In this document: positions 7,807-17,434 of the stretch, piece after piece
Layout of the letters: each line of letters begins with the position of its first letter
How positions within the stretch are numbered: the stretch's first letter is position 1
Source: Chryseobacterium sp. Bi04
Lineage (GTDB): Bacteria > Bacteroidota > Bacteroidia > Flavobacteriales > Weeksellaceae
Assembly: GCF_918698085.1 (NCBI RefSeq)
Contig: NZ_CAKKLP010000002.1
Coordinates: 186,001 to 250,000, forward strand
DNA length: 64,000 nucleotides
Direction: 5' to 3'
The notes under the pieces: model-generated
The model's database searches: none
Told to the model about the DNA's origin: nothing
What the model saw: only the letters and a program-made list of their open reading frames with translations
Program-made: the position numbers and the translations under genes

Positions 7807-9321
7807 ATGAAAATATTTACTACAGAACAAATACGGAATTGGGATCAGGCCAGTATTTCCAATGAATCCATAACCTCGGTTCAGCTGATGGAAAGAGCTT
7901 CTATGGCTGTTGCCGGTTGGATATCTGAAAATTGTAAGAACCATAAAAAAGTGGCTGTATTTTGTGGGAACGGGAATAATGGAGGTGATGGATTGGCTGT
8001 TGCAAGGATGCTTTACACGAAAGGTTTTGATGTAGATGTATTTGTGCATGATCCCAAAGGAAAATTGTCAGGAGATGCATCGGTGAATATGAAACGGCTC
8101 CGGGATTTTTCCGGGATTTCTGTCAGAAAGTTCAGCGATATTGATGATTATTATGATGATAAAACACTGATTGTGGATGCCCTTCTGGGAACGGGTTTAT
8201 CAAGACCTTTAGAAGGCGAATATAAAATGCTTGTGAAGCAGTTAAATGCAAAAAGGAACAGCAAAGTTTCAATAGATATTCCGTCCGGAATGCCTGCTGA
8301 TAAAATGTTTAAGGAAGATTCTGTAATTCTGAAAGCTGACTATACCCTAAGCTTTCAGTGCTGGAAGAGAAGTTTTCTGCATCCTGAAGCAGGAAAATAT
8401 ACCGGCAAAGTAATTATTCTGGATATTGGGCTTGATAAGCAATATTATGAAGCAACAGATACCAGGTACTTCGTGGCTGATGATGTAATTGTTGATTCTA
8501 TTTTTATTCCCAGAGAAGAGTTTTCTCACAAAGGGAGCTATGGTAAAGTGAATATTGTTGGCGGAAGCTATGGGAAAATAGGGGCTGTAGTATTGGCCAC
8601 AAAAGCTGCCTTAAGGTCAGGAGCGGGCTTAACTTTTACTCTGGCTCCTGAATGTGGTTATGAAATAGTACAAACCGTTTGTCCGGAAGCGATGTTTATA
8701 AAAGGAGGCGAGAATTTTATAAAGAATTTTGATACAGATTCAGATGCGGTTTATGGAATTGGTCCTGGCTTAGGAACCGACCCGGAGACAGAAAGAAATT
8801 TGTTGAAATTTCTGAAAGACTATTCCAACCCATTGGTTCTGGATGCTGATGCTTTAAATATCCTTTCGAAAGAAGAGAAAAACAGTAGTTTAATTCCAGA
8901 AAAATCTATTATTACCCCACATCCAAAAGAATTTGAAAGATTATTCGGGAGTACAAAAAACTCATTTGAAAGATTGGAACTGGCTCGGAAAAAAGCAGAA
9001 TTACTGAATATTTATATCGTTTTAAAAGATCATCATACGCAGGTTGTTACCCCGGAAGGGAATGTTTTTTATAATATAACCGGAAACGCAGGGCTTGCAA
9101 AAGGAGGAAGTGGAGATATACTAACCGGAATTCTCACATCTCTTTTAGCACAAGGATATGCTGAAGAGCATGCATGCATATTGGGAGTATGGCTTCATGG
9201 AAAGGCCGCTGATTTTGCCTCTGCCAGACATTCAAAAGAAGCGATGCTTCCCACGGATGTTATTGATGAATTAGGAAATGTTTTTAATGAGCTGAACAAA
9301 AGAGCAGCGAAGAACCTTTAA
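7807..9321 (+). CDS. nnr: Bifunctional NAD(P)H-hydrate epimerase / ADP-dependent dehydratase
   Basis: 504 residues in two domains. The N-terminal NnrE part (about 1-215) has CGNGNNGGDGLAVARML and VDALLGTGLSRPLEG and epimerises S/R NAD(P)HX. The C-terminal ribokinase-like NnrD part (about 225-504) has GSYGKIGAVVLATKAALRSGAG, LDADALNIL, ITPHPKEFERL and NAGLAKGGSGD with catalytic D437; it dehydrates damaged NAD(P)HX back to NAD(P)H using ADP. The ATG at 7807 fits the usual MKIFTTEQI start. Monocistronic, ending at a strong terminator shared with lgt. Metabolite repair, cytoplasmic. Confidence 0.95.
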   Translation: MKIFTTEQIRNWDQASISNESITSVQLMERASMAVAGWISENCKNHKKVAVFCGNGNNGGDGLAVARMLYTKGFDVDVFVHDPKGKLSGDASVNMKRLRDFSGISVRKFSDIDDYYDDKTLIVDALLGTGLSRPLEGEYKMLVKQLNAKRNSKVSIDIPSGMPADKMFKEDSVILKADYTLSFQCWKRSFLHPEAGKYTGKVIILDIGLDKQYYEATDTRYFVADDVIVDSIFIPREEFSHKGSYGKVNIVGGSYGKIGAVVLATKAALRSGAGLTFTLAPECGYEIVQTVCPEAMFIKGGENFIKNFDTDSDAVYGIGPGLGTDPETERNLLKFLKDYSNPLVLDADALNILSKEEKNSSLIPEKSIITPHPKEFERLFGSTKNSFERLELARKKAELLNIYIVLKDHHTQVVTPEGNVFYNITGNAGLAKGGSGDILTGILTSLLAQGYAEEHACILGVWLHGKAADFASARHSKEAMLPTDVIDELGNVFNELNKRAAKNL

Positions 9322-9334
9322 AATCGGTGATCAA

Positions 9335-9382
9335 TTATATAAAAAGGCAAATTTGTAGTTACAAATTTGCCTTTTTATATAA
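9335..9382. terminator. Bidirectional terminator between nnr and lgt
   Basis: Perfect 23-bp arms (9335-9357 and 9360-9382) with a two-base centre; core GGCAAATTTGTA, with A5 on one side and T5 on the other. It serves both convergent genes. Confidence 0.85.
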
Positions 9383-9449
9383 TATCTGAGATCTTCAGTA
9401 TTGGATGCTGCCATCCTGCTGAATAAATCTGTTTTTTTTGCCTTTTAGC

Positions 9450-10715
9450 TTACTCCGGTTTTCCGTTTTCTTCAGGAGTAATTTTGAATTTTTTAGAAAC
9501 AATCATGATAATAACTCCGGCGATCATAAATGGAATAGAAAGAACCTGCCCGGTATTCAAACCTCCTATCTGGATAAATTCATCCCCTTGTGGTTCTTTT
9601 AAGAACTCTACAAAGAATCTGATCGCCCAAAGAATGATAAAGAATAAGCCAAATAACCAACCCTGTTGGTATTTTTTATCTGTTTTTCTGTACAATACCC
9701 ATAGCAAAATGAAAAGAGCAAAGTATCCGACAGCTTCAAATAACTGGCTTGGGTAGCGCGGTACTGTAATACCATATTCACTGCTTTGCTGAGGGAAAAG
9801 TAAAGCGAAAGGAGAATTGGGGTCTGCCTGTTTTCCTAAGATTTCTGAATTGAAAAAATTTCCCATTCTTACAAAAGTTCCCCCTAAAGCTACTACAATA
9901 CCCAATCTGTCATATACCCAAAAAGGGTTTTTCTTGATGATTTTAAATGAATAGTATAAAGTAGTCATGATGAGAGCGATAGCTGCTCCATGGCTTGCCA
10001 GTCCGGAGAAACCGGTGAATTTTAAACCGTTTTTTGTGCTGATGGGTAAAAATACACTCCAGAAGTCTTCTTTAAAAAGCTCAGGCTGGTAGAAAATAAC
10101 ATGTCCTAATCTTGCTCCAAGAATGGTACCTATCAATGTCCATGTGAAAAGAGGTTCCAGGTATTTTTGGTTTATATTGTCGATTTTGAATATCCTTGTC
10201 ATTACAATGTATCCGAAACCAAATGCAAAAACAAACATCAGGCTATAGAAATGCAGGGTAAATGAAAAGATTTTAATCCCTTTTGAAGGGTCCCAGATTT
10301 TAAAAGGAGTTTCAAGTTCTACTTTATCAGATGCGGTAATTACTTTATCAGACTTTACAGCATATTTATAATCTGTGATATTATCCTGTGTAACCGGGGA
10401 ATTTATCAATTTAAAATTTTTATCAAAAAACTGGTATCTGGAATCCTTGAATCTTGTTAACGTTTCTGCACTGTAATTAAAATAGGCAGGCTCGAAATTA
10501 GACTCATTAAGAATGACCAGAACATTATTGATTCCTTTTTCCGGAAAAGCGTTAAGGTCGCCAGCTTCCGTTGTAGAATAGATTTTTACAGGAACATTGT
10601 TTCCGTTTATTTCTAAAGTTCCGTCAGATAAACCTCCCGGATATTGCTGTGCAAAAAGAAATTGTGTGACGAATGCAAGCATTACGAGGTAAAGTCTGAA
10701 AAAAATATTATTCAT
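9450..10715 (-). CDS. lgt: Prolipoprotein diacylglyceryl transferase with N-terminal extension
   Basis: 421 residues, well above the 260-300 usual for Lgt. The C-terminal part (about 145-421) is a standard multi-span Lgt: FSFTLHFYSLMFVFAF, a GLASHGAAIALI segment at the HGG position, the signature MGNFFNSEILGK, and RYPSQLFEAVGYF. It transfers diacylglycerol from phosphatidylglycerol to the lipobox cysteine of prelipoproteins in the inner membrane. The first 20 residues are a signal peptide (MNNIFFRLYLVMLAFVTQFLFAQ), followed by about 120 residues of unknown periplasmic domain. The start at 10715 is chosen for this signal peptide. It lies 22 bp behind yidD, so both are probably co-transcribed. 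Confidence 0.93.
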   Translation of the reverse strand: MNNIFFRLYLVMLAFVTQFLFAQQYPGGLSDGTLEINGNNVPVKIYSTTEAGDLNAFPEKGINNVLVILNESNFEPAYFNYSAETLTRFKDSRYQFFDKNFKLINSPVTQDNITDYKYAVKSDKVITASDKVELETPFKIWDPSKGIKIFSFTLHFYSLMFVFAFGFGYIVMTRIFKIDNINQKYLEPLFTWTLIGTILGARLGHVIFYQPELFKEDFWSVFLPISTKNGLKFTGFSGLASHGAAIALIMTTLYYSFKIIKKNPFWVYDRLGIVVALGGTFVRMGNFFNSEILGKQADPNSPFALLFPQQSSEYGITVPRYPSQLFEAVGYFALFILLWVLYRKTDKKYQQGWLFGLFFIILWAIRFFVEFLKEPQGDEFIQIGGLNTGQVLSIPFMIAGVIIMIVSKKFKITPEENGKPE

Positions 10716-10737
10716 TTCTATTGATTTAATAGTTTGT

Positions 10738-10989
10738 TTACTGATTTTTATATTTGTGGGGAACAGGATCATATCCGCTTCCTCCCCAGGGATGACAACT
10801 TAAAATTCTTTTGAACCCCAGCCAGAATCCTTTAAAAATACCGTGAACCTGAAGAGCTTCCAACATATAATGAGAGCATGTAGGCTCATAACGGCAGTTT
10901 TTGGGAAGTAATGGCGAGATAAACCACTGGTAAAATTTTATCAAAATTACCAAAGGAAATGTAATGATTTTATTGAATGTAAGTTTCAA
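10738..10989 (-). CDS. yidD: Membrane protein insertion efficiency factor
   Basis: 83 residues of the YidD family (haemolytic domain, DUF37). Seen are [48 protein letters not shown] and GGSGYDPVP, covering nearly the entire family consensus. It is an amphipathic peripheral membrane protein that helps YidC-dependent insertion. Here it is not next to yidC or rnpA but upstream of lgt, another envelope biogenesis gene. Confidence 0.95.
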   Translation of the reverse strand: MKLTFNKIITFPLVILIKFYQWFISPLLPKNCRYEPTCSHYMLEALQVHGIFKGFWLGFKRILSCHPWGGSGYDPVPHKYKNQ

Positions 10990-11092
10990 AACAATGCAAA
11001 AATAGGGTAAAAAATTTAAAATTAGTTTAATTTTGTTAGAAGTTTCAGGGATCTGAAATCTGAAGTATTGATCTTAAAAAAATAAATTTACC

Positions 11093-12370
11093 TTGAATCA
11101 AAATATTCCATTAGCTGAAAAATTAAGACCCCAAAACCTGGATGAAGTTCTGGGACAGGAGCATCTTACCGGAGAAAAGGGGACGATCAGGAAGATGATT
11201 GAAAATAATACCCTGAATTCTCTGATCTTTTGGGGACCTCCGGGGACAGGGAAAACCACACTGGCGGAAATTATTTCTGAGAAGTCAGGGAGAAAGTTTT
11301 ATAAGTTATCTGCAGTTTCATCGGGAGTAAAGGATGTGCGTGATGTGATTGATGATGCCAAAAAGCAGAATTTGTTTTCCGGAAAATCACCTATTTTATT
11401 TATTGATGAAATTCACCGTTTCAATAAATCCCAACAGGATTCATTACTGCATGCAGTAGAAAAAGGCTGGATTGTTTTAATAGGGGCCACCACAGAAAAC
11501 CCAAGTTTTGAAGTAGTCTCAGCTTTGCTTTCGAGAAGTCAGGTATATGTTCTTAAAGCTTTAAGTTATGAAAAGCTGGAAGAGCTTATTGATACAGCCT
11601 CTGACCGGTATAACAAAGATGAGAAAACGGATTTTAAAATTATAGAAAACGAAGCTTTAATACAATATTCGGGTGGAGACGCCAGAAAACTGATCAATTC
11701 TGTAGAACTGGTTTTGAATCAATATAAAAACTCAGCAATTAAAGAAATAAATAATGCCAATGTACTTGAGATTCTTCAGGAAACAATGGCTTTGTATGAT
11801 AAGAATGGTGAGCAGCATTATGATATTATTTCAGCTTTTATCAAATCCATGCGTGGAAGTGACCCTAACGGAGCGGTGTATTGGCTGGCCAGAATGATTG
11901 CGGGAGGTGAAGATATTAAATTTATTGCAAGGCGAATGCTTATTCTGGCTGCGGAAGATATAGGCTTGGCCAATCCTAATGCTCTGGTTGTTGCCAATAA
12001 CTGTTTTCAGGCGGTCAATGTTATCGGAAATCCTGAAGCAAGGATCATATTAAGTGAAGCTGCAGTTTATCTTGCGGTCTCCCCTAAGAGTAATTCTGCA
12101 TACATGGCCATTAATGAAGCGCTGGCATTGGTAAAACGAACCGGGAACCTGCCTGTACCCCTTCATTTGAGAAATGCTCCAACAAAGCTGATGAAAGATA
12201 TGGATTATGGCAAAGAATATAAATATGCCCATTCTTATGAAGGAAATTTTGTAGAACAGAATTTTCTTCCGGAAGAAATAAAAGATATAAAACTTTATGA
12301 GCCCGGAAATAACTCTACAGAAAAGAAGATCTATGAAGAGCTTAAGAAAAAATGGAATAATAAATATTAA
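11093..12370 (+). CDS. rarA: Replication-associated recombination AAA ATPase RarA
   Basis: 425 residues of the RarA/MgsA/WRNIP1 clamp-loader-like ATPases acting at stalled forks. Seen are [20 protein letters not shown], Walker [13 protein letters not shown], Walker [15 protein letters not shown], sensor 1 [11 protein letters not shown], sensor 2 [11 protein letters not shown], and the C-terminal tetramerisation part with [16 protein letters not shown] and [12 protein letters not shown]. The only start that keeps the full PLAE N-terminus is TTG at 11093; there is no in-frame ATG nearby. It is divergent from yidD. A bidirectional hairpin follows the stop. Confidence 0.95.
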   Translation: MNQNIPLAEKLRPQNLDEVLGQEHLTGEKGTIRKMIENNTLNSLIFWGPPGTGKTTLAEIISEKSGRKFYKLSAVSSGVKDVRDVIDDAKKQNLFSGKSPILFIDEIHRFNKSQQDSLLHAVEKGWIVLIGATTENPSFEVVSALLSRSQVYVLKALSYEKLEELIDTASDRYNKDEKTDFKIIENEALIQYSGGDARKLINSVELVLNQYKNSAIKEINNANVLEILQETMALYDKNGEQHYDIISAFIKSMRGSDPNGAVYWLARMIAGGEDIKFIARRMLILAAEDIGLANPNALVVANNCFQAVNVIGNPEARIILSEAAVYLAVSPKSNSAYMAINEALALVKRTGNLPVPLHLRNAPTKLMKDMDYGKEYKYAHSYEGNFVEQNFLPEEIKDIKLYEPGNNSTEKKIYEELKKKWNNKY

Positions 12371-12373
12371 AAT

Positions 12374-12404
12374 AAAAAGGATACTGTAGCACAGTATCCT
12401 TTTT
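12374..12404. terminator. Bidirectional terminator after rarA
   Basis: Perfect 14-bp arms, AAAAAGGATACTGT and its complement, with a three-base loop. It lies between rarA and the convergent small secreted protein. Confidence 0.85.
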
Positions 12405-12417
12405 AATATCATTTAAA

Positions 12418-12849
12418 TTAACGGCTGGTATAAATATACAATGTTTTCTGGCCGTTATAGTCTTTTACTTCTGATCTTCCAAGAATATCTCCGTATACCA
12501 GAGTATTGGTATCTGAGAATTCATAGCCTTCAATAAATACATGATTCGTCTCCGGAAGATTATTTTGCTTATTCAGAGAAGCTAATGAAATTCTGTCTAG
12601 CCCATAGTTACTTTTAATTTTGTATTCTGTAATACCATTTTCTGAAATAAAGCTGTATTTTTTCAGATTTTGAGGTAGGCTGGCTGGAGTATTATACACT
12701 TTTGAGCTTTGAATAATGCTTTTGTTCGCATTAAACATATCTACTGTCCCGATGATATCATGTGCAATTGCAAACTTTGCAGATGTGTTTTTCTGTGCAA
12801 ATAACATTGCAGATGAAAGAAGTAAAAAAGAGTAGAGTATTTTTTTCAT
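12418..12849 (-). CDS. Small secreted protein of unknown function
   Basis: 143 residues with signal peptide MKKILYSFLLLSSAMLFAQ. The mature part contains AIAHDIIGTVDMFNANKS and a C-terminal YGDILGRSEVKDYNGQKTLYIYTSR, with no recognised catalytic motif, no cysteine and no lipobox. It is probably periplasmic or secreted. The neighbour upstream on the same strand is a DUF2339 membrane protein about 100 bp away, so it may have its own promoter. Function unknown. Confidence 0.75.
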   Translation of the reverse strand: MKKILYSFLLLSSAMLFAQKNTSAKFAIAHDIIGTVDMFNANKSIIQSSKVYNTPASLPQNLKKYSFISENGITEYKIKSNYGLDRISLASLNKQNNLPETNHVFIEGYEFSDTNTLVYGDILGRSEVKDYNGQKTLYIYTSR

Positions 12850-12953
12850 AATCAGAATATGTAACTGTTAAAAACGTGATAAATATAGTTCTTTTTTGTG
12901 AAATGTGGATGTAATTTCAAGATGTTTTAAATTTTGTTTACCGATAATGAAGT

Positions 12954-15191
12954 TTATTCAGATGGCGAATCTGTTTCATTAGCATTTTTATCTTTGTTAT
13001 CCACTATTTTCACGATCATGTTTTTAAGACGCTGAAAGGTAAATGAGCTTAATAATAAGATTATTCCAAGGATAATAAATGCAATCACCCTGGAGATATT
13101 GTCCATCTGCCATACATCATAGCCATACAGCTTCAGCACCATAATGCCAATAAGGGCAAAACCTATTTTACTATATTCCTGAATATTCTTTTTTAACCCT
13201 GCATAGATGAAAATACTGGCTAAAATGGTCCATATTATGGGTAAATATAAAATATTGAAATGCTCTGTTACCTCATAAGAGTGTAGCATATCCTTGGCGT
13301 TAACAAGCAGATAGGAGTGATGAAGGCCACAGCTAACGGCAATGATCAGTGCCAGCGCAAAAATCCAGTAAGAGATCTTTGTCCTGTTAAAGTTTGATGA
13401 TGGAATTATACTGATACCTATATAAATAAAGGGAATCCATTGCAACAGATGAATGAAATAAAATCCGGTCTGAAGTTTTTTTGACAGTATTGCAGTAACC
13501 ACCGATAGAGTGGAGGCAGACGAGGTGATGATCAGTAAAAAAAGGAAAAAATAAATAAATAGTGTCTGAAGGTTATTTTGGGTATTCAGTTTTTTTCTGA
13601 AAAGCAATAAGGTAAAAACGTAATACATACTGAATAATAACGCTGCATTGATGATGGCTTCCCAGGGCATTCCGGAAAGATGGTAGATCATTTCAGACAA
13701 TAAAGCAGTATAGATGGCACCAAAGCTAATAATGGTTATGAGCTCTTCAGGGACATTGCTGTTTCGTGGTTGTTTTTCCTGTGTTTCTTTTAATAAAAAT
13801 AGATTGATAATGCTTGTAGCAATGGTTACGAGGCTGGTTAAAAATACAGGATTAAATATAATATTCAGATTTTTTGCATTGAAATATTCTGTCCATGTGA
13901 TGATCTGGGCAATAATAACAAGAGGAAATAAGATGTAAAAACAGTTTTTGAAAATTTTGTGCCCTGTTTTTTTCCAGATAAAAAGAAGAAGACTTGCTTC
14001 TATAGCCCATACACTGGTAATCAGGTGCGCTTCAAACTGAAGAGCGATGGCTATGGTAATTAAGCTTACCGTTATTCCTGCAAAAACAGAATAGGAAATA
14101 CCTGAATTTTTTCTTCCATATTCCCTGAATAAAAGCAGTGCATTAAGAATGGCAAATGCTATAGGAAAAATGATAACAGGTTCATATTTTAATTCATTAA
14201 AAATATAAATAAGCCCTATAACACTGAAGAAATTAGTTAACGCAAGCATTAAAATTCCTGAAGTTGACAGAGTGCTCTTTTTGATATAGTCTTGAAGGGC
14301 AAAAATATAAAAGATAATATAGCTGATACTATAAAATACAATACTTAAAAGCTCCGGCTTTTCTGTGGTCCAGGAAAACAAATAAAGGCTGGTAAAAATA
14401 AAGGCTGTCCAGCCCACACTTTTCCAGTGCTGAAGGAAAGCGGTAACAAGCATTCCTATATTTAAAAGACTTATATAAATAAAAAGGAAAGTATAATTGC
14501 TCTGGCCGCTACTGATCATCAAAGGAGCTGAAAACCCGCCTAATAACGAAAAGATAATCAGTACCTCACTTTTGTAATAATAGGAGAGTGCAATAGAACC
14601 TGCTGTAATCAAAATAGTGATAATAAACGCTGTATTCTGAGTGAAAAGATGGTATTCCCGAAAGGCAATCGTGTCGGTAAAGTACAGAACAGCAATCCCT
14701 CCTCCAGTGATAATCGAGGCAAAAGTAGCGTAATTTTTTCGTAGAAAATGTCCGGTAAGGATAATGACAATACCTGTACAAAGCCCTATGCCGGCACGTG
14801 CTGTTTCTCCAATCCAGTTTTTATCAATAGCATACTTTACAAAATAACCGATTCCCAGGACAAGGGTGAAAATACCTACAATGGTGAGTGCATTTTGTTT
14901 TAAAAATTCAAAAACCGGGCTAAACCAGTCTTTTTGAGTAGCACGTGGATCCTCACGGATTATAGTAACCGGGCTTTCTGTGTTATAAATTTCATGGGGC
15001 TGAATTTGCTGCGGAGAATTGCTTTTTTCAGAAGAAATTTCTTCCTGAACAGGCTGAGAATGATTTGATAACGGGTTAATTTTGGAATTAAGATCCGATA
15101 CCTCTTTTTCAAGTTTTCTGATTTTAGTATTCAGGTTGTTGAAAATAACTGCAATGATAATAATTAATATAGCAAAGAGATATTCATTCAT
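12954..15191 (-). CDS. DUF2339 multi-span membrane protein
   Basis: 745 residues. It starts with one membrane helix (EYLFAILIIIIAVIF), then a coiled-coil stretch (NTKIRKLEKEVSDLNSKI), a Gln/Ser-rich linker and a conserved SPVFEFLKQNALTIVGIFTLVLGIGYFVKYAIDKNWIGETARAGIG segment, followed by about twenty membrane spans. This architecture and the GIGYFVKYAIDKNWI signature are those of DUF2339 proteins, large inner-membrane proteins of unknown function. The ATG at 15191 is chosen because the upstream frame (to 15260) carries no signal peptide and overlaps a hairpin. Monocistronic as far as can be seen. Confidence 0.88.
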   Translation of the reverse strand: MNEYLFAILIIIIAVIFNNLNTKIRKLEKEVSDLNSKINPLSNHSQPVQEEISSEKSNSPQQIQPHEIYNTESPVTIIREDPRATQKDWFSPVFEFLKQNALTIVGIFTLVLGIGYFVKYAIDKNWIGETARAGIGLCTGIVIILTGHFLRKNYATFASIITGGGIAVLYFTDTIAFREYHLFTQNTAFIITILITAGSIALSYYYKSEVLIIFSLLGGFSAPLMISSGQSNYTFLFIYISLLNIGMLVTAFLQHWKSVGWTAFIFTSLYLFSWTTEKPELLSIVFYSISYIIFYIFALQDYIKKSTLSTSGILMLALTNFFSVIGLIYIFNELKYEPVIIFPIAFAILNALLLFREYGRKNSGISYSVFAGITVSLITIAIALQFEAHLITSVWAIEASLLLFIWKKTGHKIFKNCFYILFPLVIIAQIITWTEYFNAKNLNIIFNPVFLTSLVTIATSIINLFLLKETQEKQPRNSNVPEELITIISFGAIYTALLSEMIYHLSGMPWEAIINAALLFSMYYVFTLLLFRKKLNTQNNLQTLFIYFFLFLLIITSSASTLSVVTAILSKKLQTGFYFIHLLQWIPFIYIGISIIPSSNFNRTKISYWIFALALIIAVSCGLHHSYLLVNAKDMLHSYEVTEHFNILYLPIIWTILASIFIYAGLKKNIQEYSKIGFALIGIMVLKLYGYDVWQMDNISRVIAFIILGIILLLSSFTFQRLKNMIVKIVDNKDKNANETDSPSE

Positions 15192-15234
15192 TTCATAGTT
15201 TTTATCAAATATAGCTAAATGTTTGAAATCACCT

Positions 15235-15272
15235 GCAAAAATTAATCCACCACAATTCATGTGATGGATTAA
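15235..15272 (-). terminator. Terminator of the leftward surface-protein gene
   Basis: Arms TTAATCCA / TGGATTAA (15242-15249 and 15265-15272) extended by CAC/GTG after one mismatch, with a T-run on the minus strand. It ends the gene at 15304-16011. Confidence 0.55.
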
Positions 15273-15303
15273 CTATATAAATAACTAACAATATGTTTTT
15301 TTA

Positions 15304-16011
15304 TTAATTCGATACCTTGTAGATATAGAATGAAGCGACGCTGGATCCTAATAATCCTACATCTAAAGCTGTTGATCCTACAAGGCCAAACGAAACTTTA
15401 TCTCCTGCCTGGAATGAATACACTGAGTTAAGAGAGCTTTCAGAAATGGTCAGACTTAGCAGGATAAGATTGGCTCCGCTAAATGCACGGCTGTCAATAG
15501 TAGTGGATACTCCGGCTCTTGTTCTTACAATACCAATTCCGGGATTGTTTGCTAATATAGAAGCTTGGAGTCCTGTTCCATAACGGAAAGCAAATCCTAT
15601 AGCATAAACACCCGTTGATGGAATTGTAAAGGTGTTGTCTGTATCACTGAACAATGCTGCTGATCCAATGGTTCTTTCTGCCGCCAGGAAGTTGACTGCT
15701 CTGAATCCTGATGGAAATAATCCTAAGCTCAAAAGGCTGATTCCTGCAGTTTTCTTTGCAGCATAAAGAGAAGAGTTGGTGTTGGCTCCGGCGTAGAGAA
15801 GCTGAGGGTCTATGCTGGCCATCTCCGAAGTTGTCGTGTTAAGACCCAGGACCTGATATCCTGTTAATGAAGGCGCTGCGGGAGTAATACGTACTTTCGC
15901 ATTTCCATTGACATCTAATGTTGCTGTGGGAGCTGATGTGTTTATACCAACCTGGGAAAATAGGGGTAAAGTAGAACACGCTAGTAATAAGCTGTAAATT
16001 TTAGTTTTCAT
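15304..16011 (-). CDS. Secreted surface protein with GINTxxPxATLDVNG motif (paralogue A)
   Basis: 235 residues. After a signal peptide (KIYSLLLACSTLPLFSQ) comes VGINTSAPTATLDVNGNAKVR, the short N-terminal motif common in Bacteroidota surface or tail-fibre-like proteins. The C-terminal half (about 85-235) is a predicted beta jelly-roll resembling a C1q/TNF-like trimer domain: it has IPSTGVYAIGFAFRYG, VYSFQAGDKVSFGLVGS and the closing SSVASFYIYKVSN. The gene at 17435-18145 is a close paralogue (same length, same closing motif). pheA lies between them. The likely role is cell-surface or matrix attachment; no sorting domain is visible. Confidence 0.75.
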   Translation of the reverse strand: MKTKIYSLLLACSTLPLFSQVGINTSAPTATLDVNGNAKVRITPAAPSLTGYQVLGLNTTTSEMASIDPQLLYAGANTNSSLYAAKKTAGISLLSLGLFPSGFRAVNFLAAERTIGSAALFSDTDNTFTIPSTGVYAIGFAFRYGTGLQASILANNPGIGIVRTRAGVSTTIDSRAFSGANLILLSLTISESSLNSVYSFQAGDKVSFGLVGSTALDVGLLGSSVASFYIYKVSN

Positions 16012-16374
16012 GATCGAATTTTTTTAATTAGTTTCTTCTTTTTTGGGTAAAAGCAGTAATTTGCTTTGGGTTGATGATTATATAAGTTTAATATTAATTA
16101 TTTGATAATATATTAAACATATAATTATATCATGTCTTAGTATATTCCATAATTTGGTTACGGTTTTTGATTCCTTAAATTTTACTGTATCAAATTTAAT
16201 AAAAAATATAATATATCTTGATGTTTTGAATTGTATTTTTTTTAACACTGCTTTTAAAGCTGAGGATTGGTATTTATATCTTTTTGATTATCAGTGGTTT
16301 TCAGTATATTTCACAACAGAAAACACTGCCATAATGACAGTGTTTCGTGCTTTTTTGTGCTGAAAATTATAATG
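16012..16374. other. AT-rich gap between surface protein A and pheA
   Basis: About 360 bp, nearly all A/T in the middle. It contains the promoter side of the leftward surface protein and, at its right end, the pheA terminator hairpin. A short rightward open frame at 16154-16363 has no signal, motif or promoter and is judged non-coding. Confidence 0.5.
16321..16357. terminator. Hairpin downstream of pheA
   Basis: Arms AAACACTG (16321-16328) and CAGTGTTT (16338-16345). On the minus strand the hairpin follows pheA directly and is followed by a T-rich stretch; a T6 also lies on the plus side. Confidence 0.6.
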
Positions 16375-17223
16375 TTAGCTTTCTAATAGAAATTCTTTGT
16401 AATTCCCCAGAAAATCCACTTCTGCATGAATAGATTCAAGTTCTCTAAGTGCGTTCCCATGAAGGATTTCTTCCCATTTACCTACCACATTGATAAAGAA
16501 GAAATAATTACCCAATCCTGTTTTTAAAGTTCTGGATTCAATTTTACTAAGGTTCATCTTTCTCCATGCAAAAACCGATAAAACCTGATGCAATCCTCCG
16601 GCATGATCTTCCGGAAGAGTAATAAGCATACCTGACTTTTCACCTAAAATTTCAAGACGATCACTCTGGTACTGGTTCTGTTGTTTGGAAATAATAATAA
16701 ACCGGGTATGATTCTGTTCAAAATCCTGGATATTACGGTTGATTATTTTCAAACCATATAAATTGGCAGCAAACTGATTGGCAACTGCAGCAATCTTAAG
16801 GTCTTTATTTTCTGAAACATATTTTGCAGCAGCAGCAGTAGAGGAAAAATCCTGTTTGGTGATTCCTTTATAATGAGTATCCAGAAAATGGAAACTCTGT
16901 GCTAAAGCTTGCGGATGAGAGTATATTTTTTCTATATCCTCTATGGTATTCCCGGGATGAATCATCAGATGATGAGCAATAGGCATTACCGCTTCTGCTT
17001 CTATTTTAATAGACGGTGTCTTATATAAATAGTCCAGTGTCATTGAAACTGTTCCTTCTATGGAGTTTTCCAATGGAACGACTGCTTTTACAGCTTCACC
17101 GCTTTCCACTGCATTAAAACAATCCAAAATGCTGGCCTGAGGTAAAATTTCATCTTCCGGAAAAAGCTGGGCAGCCGCAAGCTGTGTGAAACTGGCATGA
17201 GGTCCCAAAAATGCAATCTTCAT
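16375..17223 (-). CDS. pheA: Prephenate dehydratase
   Basis: 282 residues, a monofunctional enzyme converting prephenate to phenylpyruvate in phenylalanine synthesis. The catalytic domain (1-180) shows IAFLGPHASFTQLAA, VVPLENSIEGTVSMTLDYL, the SSTAAAAKYVSE region with the essential Thr, and NHTRFIII. The C-terminal ACT domain (about 195-280) has SGMLITLPEDHAGGLHQVLSVF and KIESRTLKT, the ESR(P) phenylalanine-binding motif, which indicates feedback inhibition by Phe. No chorismate mutase domain is fused. It stands between two paralogous surface protein genes, an unrelated context. Confidence 0.95.
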   Translation of the reverse strand: MKIAFLGPHASFTQLAAAQLFPEDEILPQASILDCFNAVESGEAVKAVVPLENSIEGTVSMTLDYLYKTPSIKIEAEAVMPIAHHLMIHPGNTIEDIEKIYSHPQALAQSFHFLDTHYKGITKQDFSSTAAAAKYVSENKDLKIAAVANQFAANLYGLKIINRNIQDFEQNHTRFIIISKQQNQYQSDRLEILGEKSGMLITLPEDHAGGLHQVLSVFAWRKMNLSKIESRTLKTGLGNYFFFINVVGKWEEILHGNALRELESIHAEVDFLGNYKEFLLES

Positions 17224-17434
17224 AAATTATATAAGGTTTTGTTTAAACTGAACTGCAAAGGTGCAAATTAATTCAGATATAAAAGAGCTAAAATGAAGGA
17301 CTGATTATAATATTAAATTTGTAATCATGGAATAGAAGCTGTTTTTTGCCATCTATACCCTGAAAAAGGACGCTTTATGATCTTAACATCTTAAAAAAAA
17401 CAGGGGGTGGAATTGCTAAAATTTCTCCCTTACA

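Noticed and set aside
16154..16363. 69-codon rightward frame in the gap before pheA
   Set aside because: Extremely AT-rich, no promoter, no signal or motif, and it runs into the pheA terminator hairpin.
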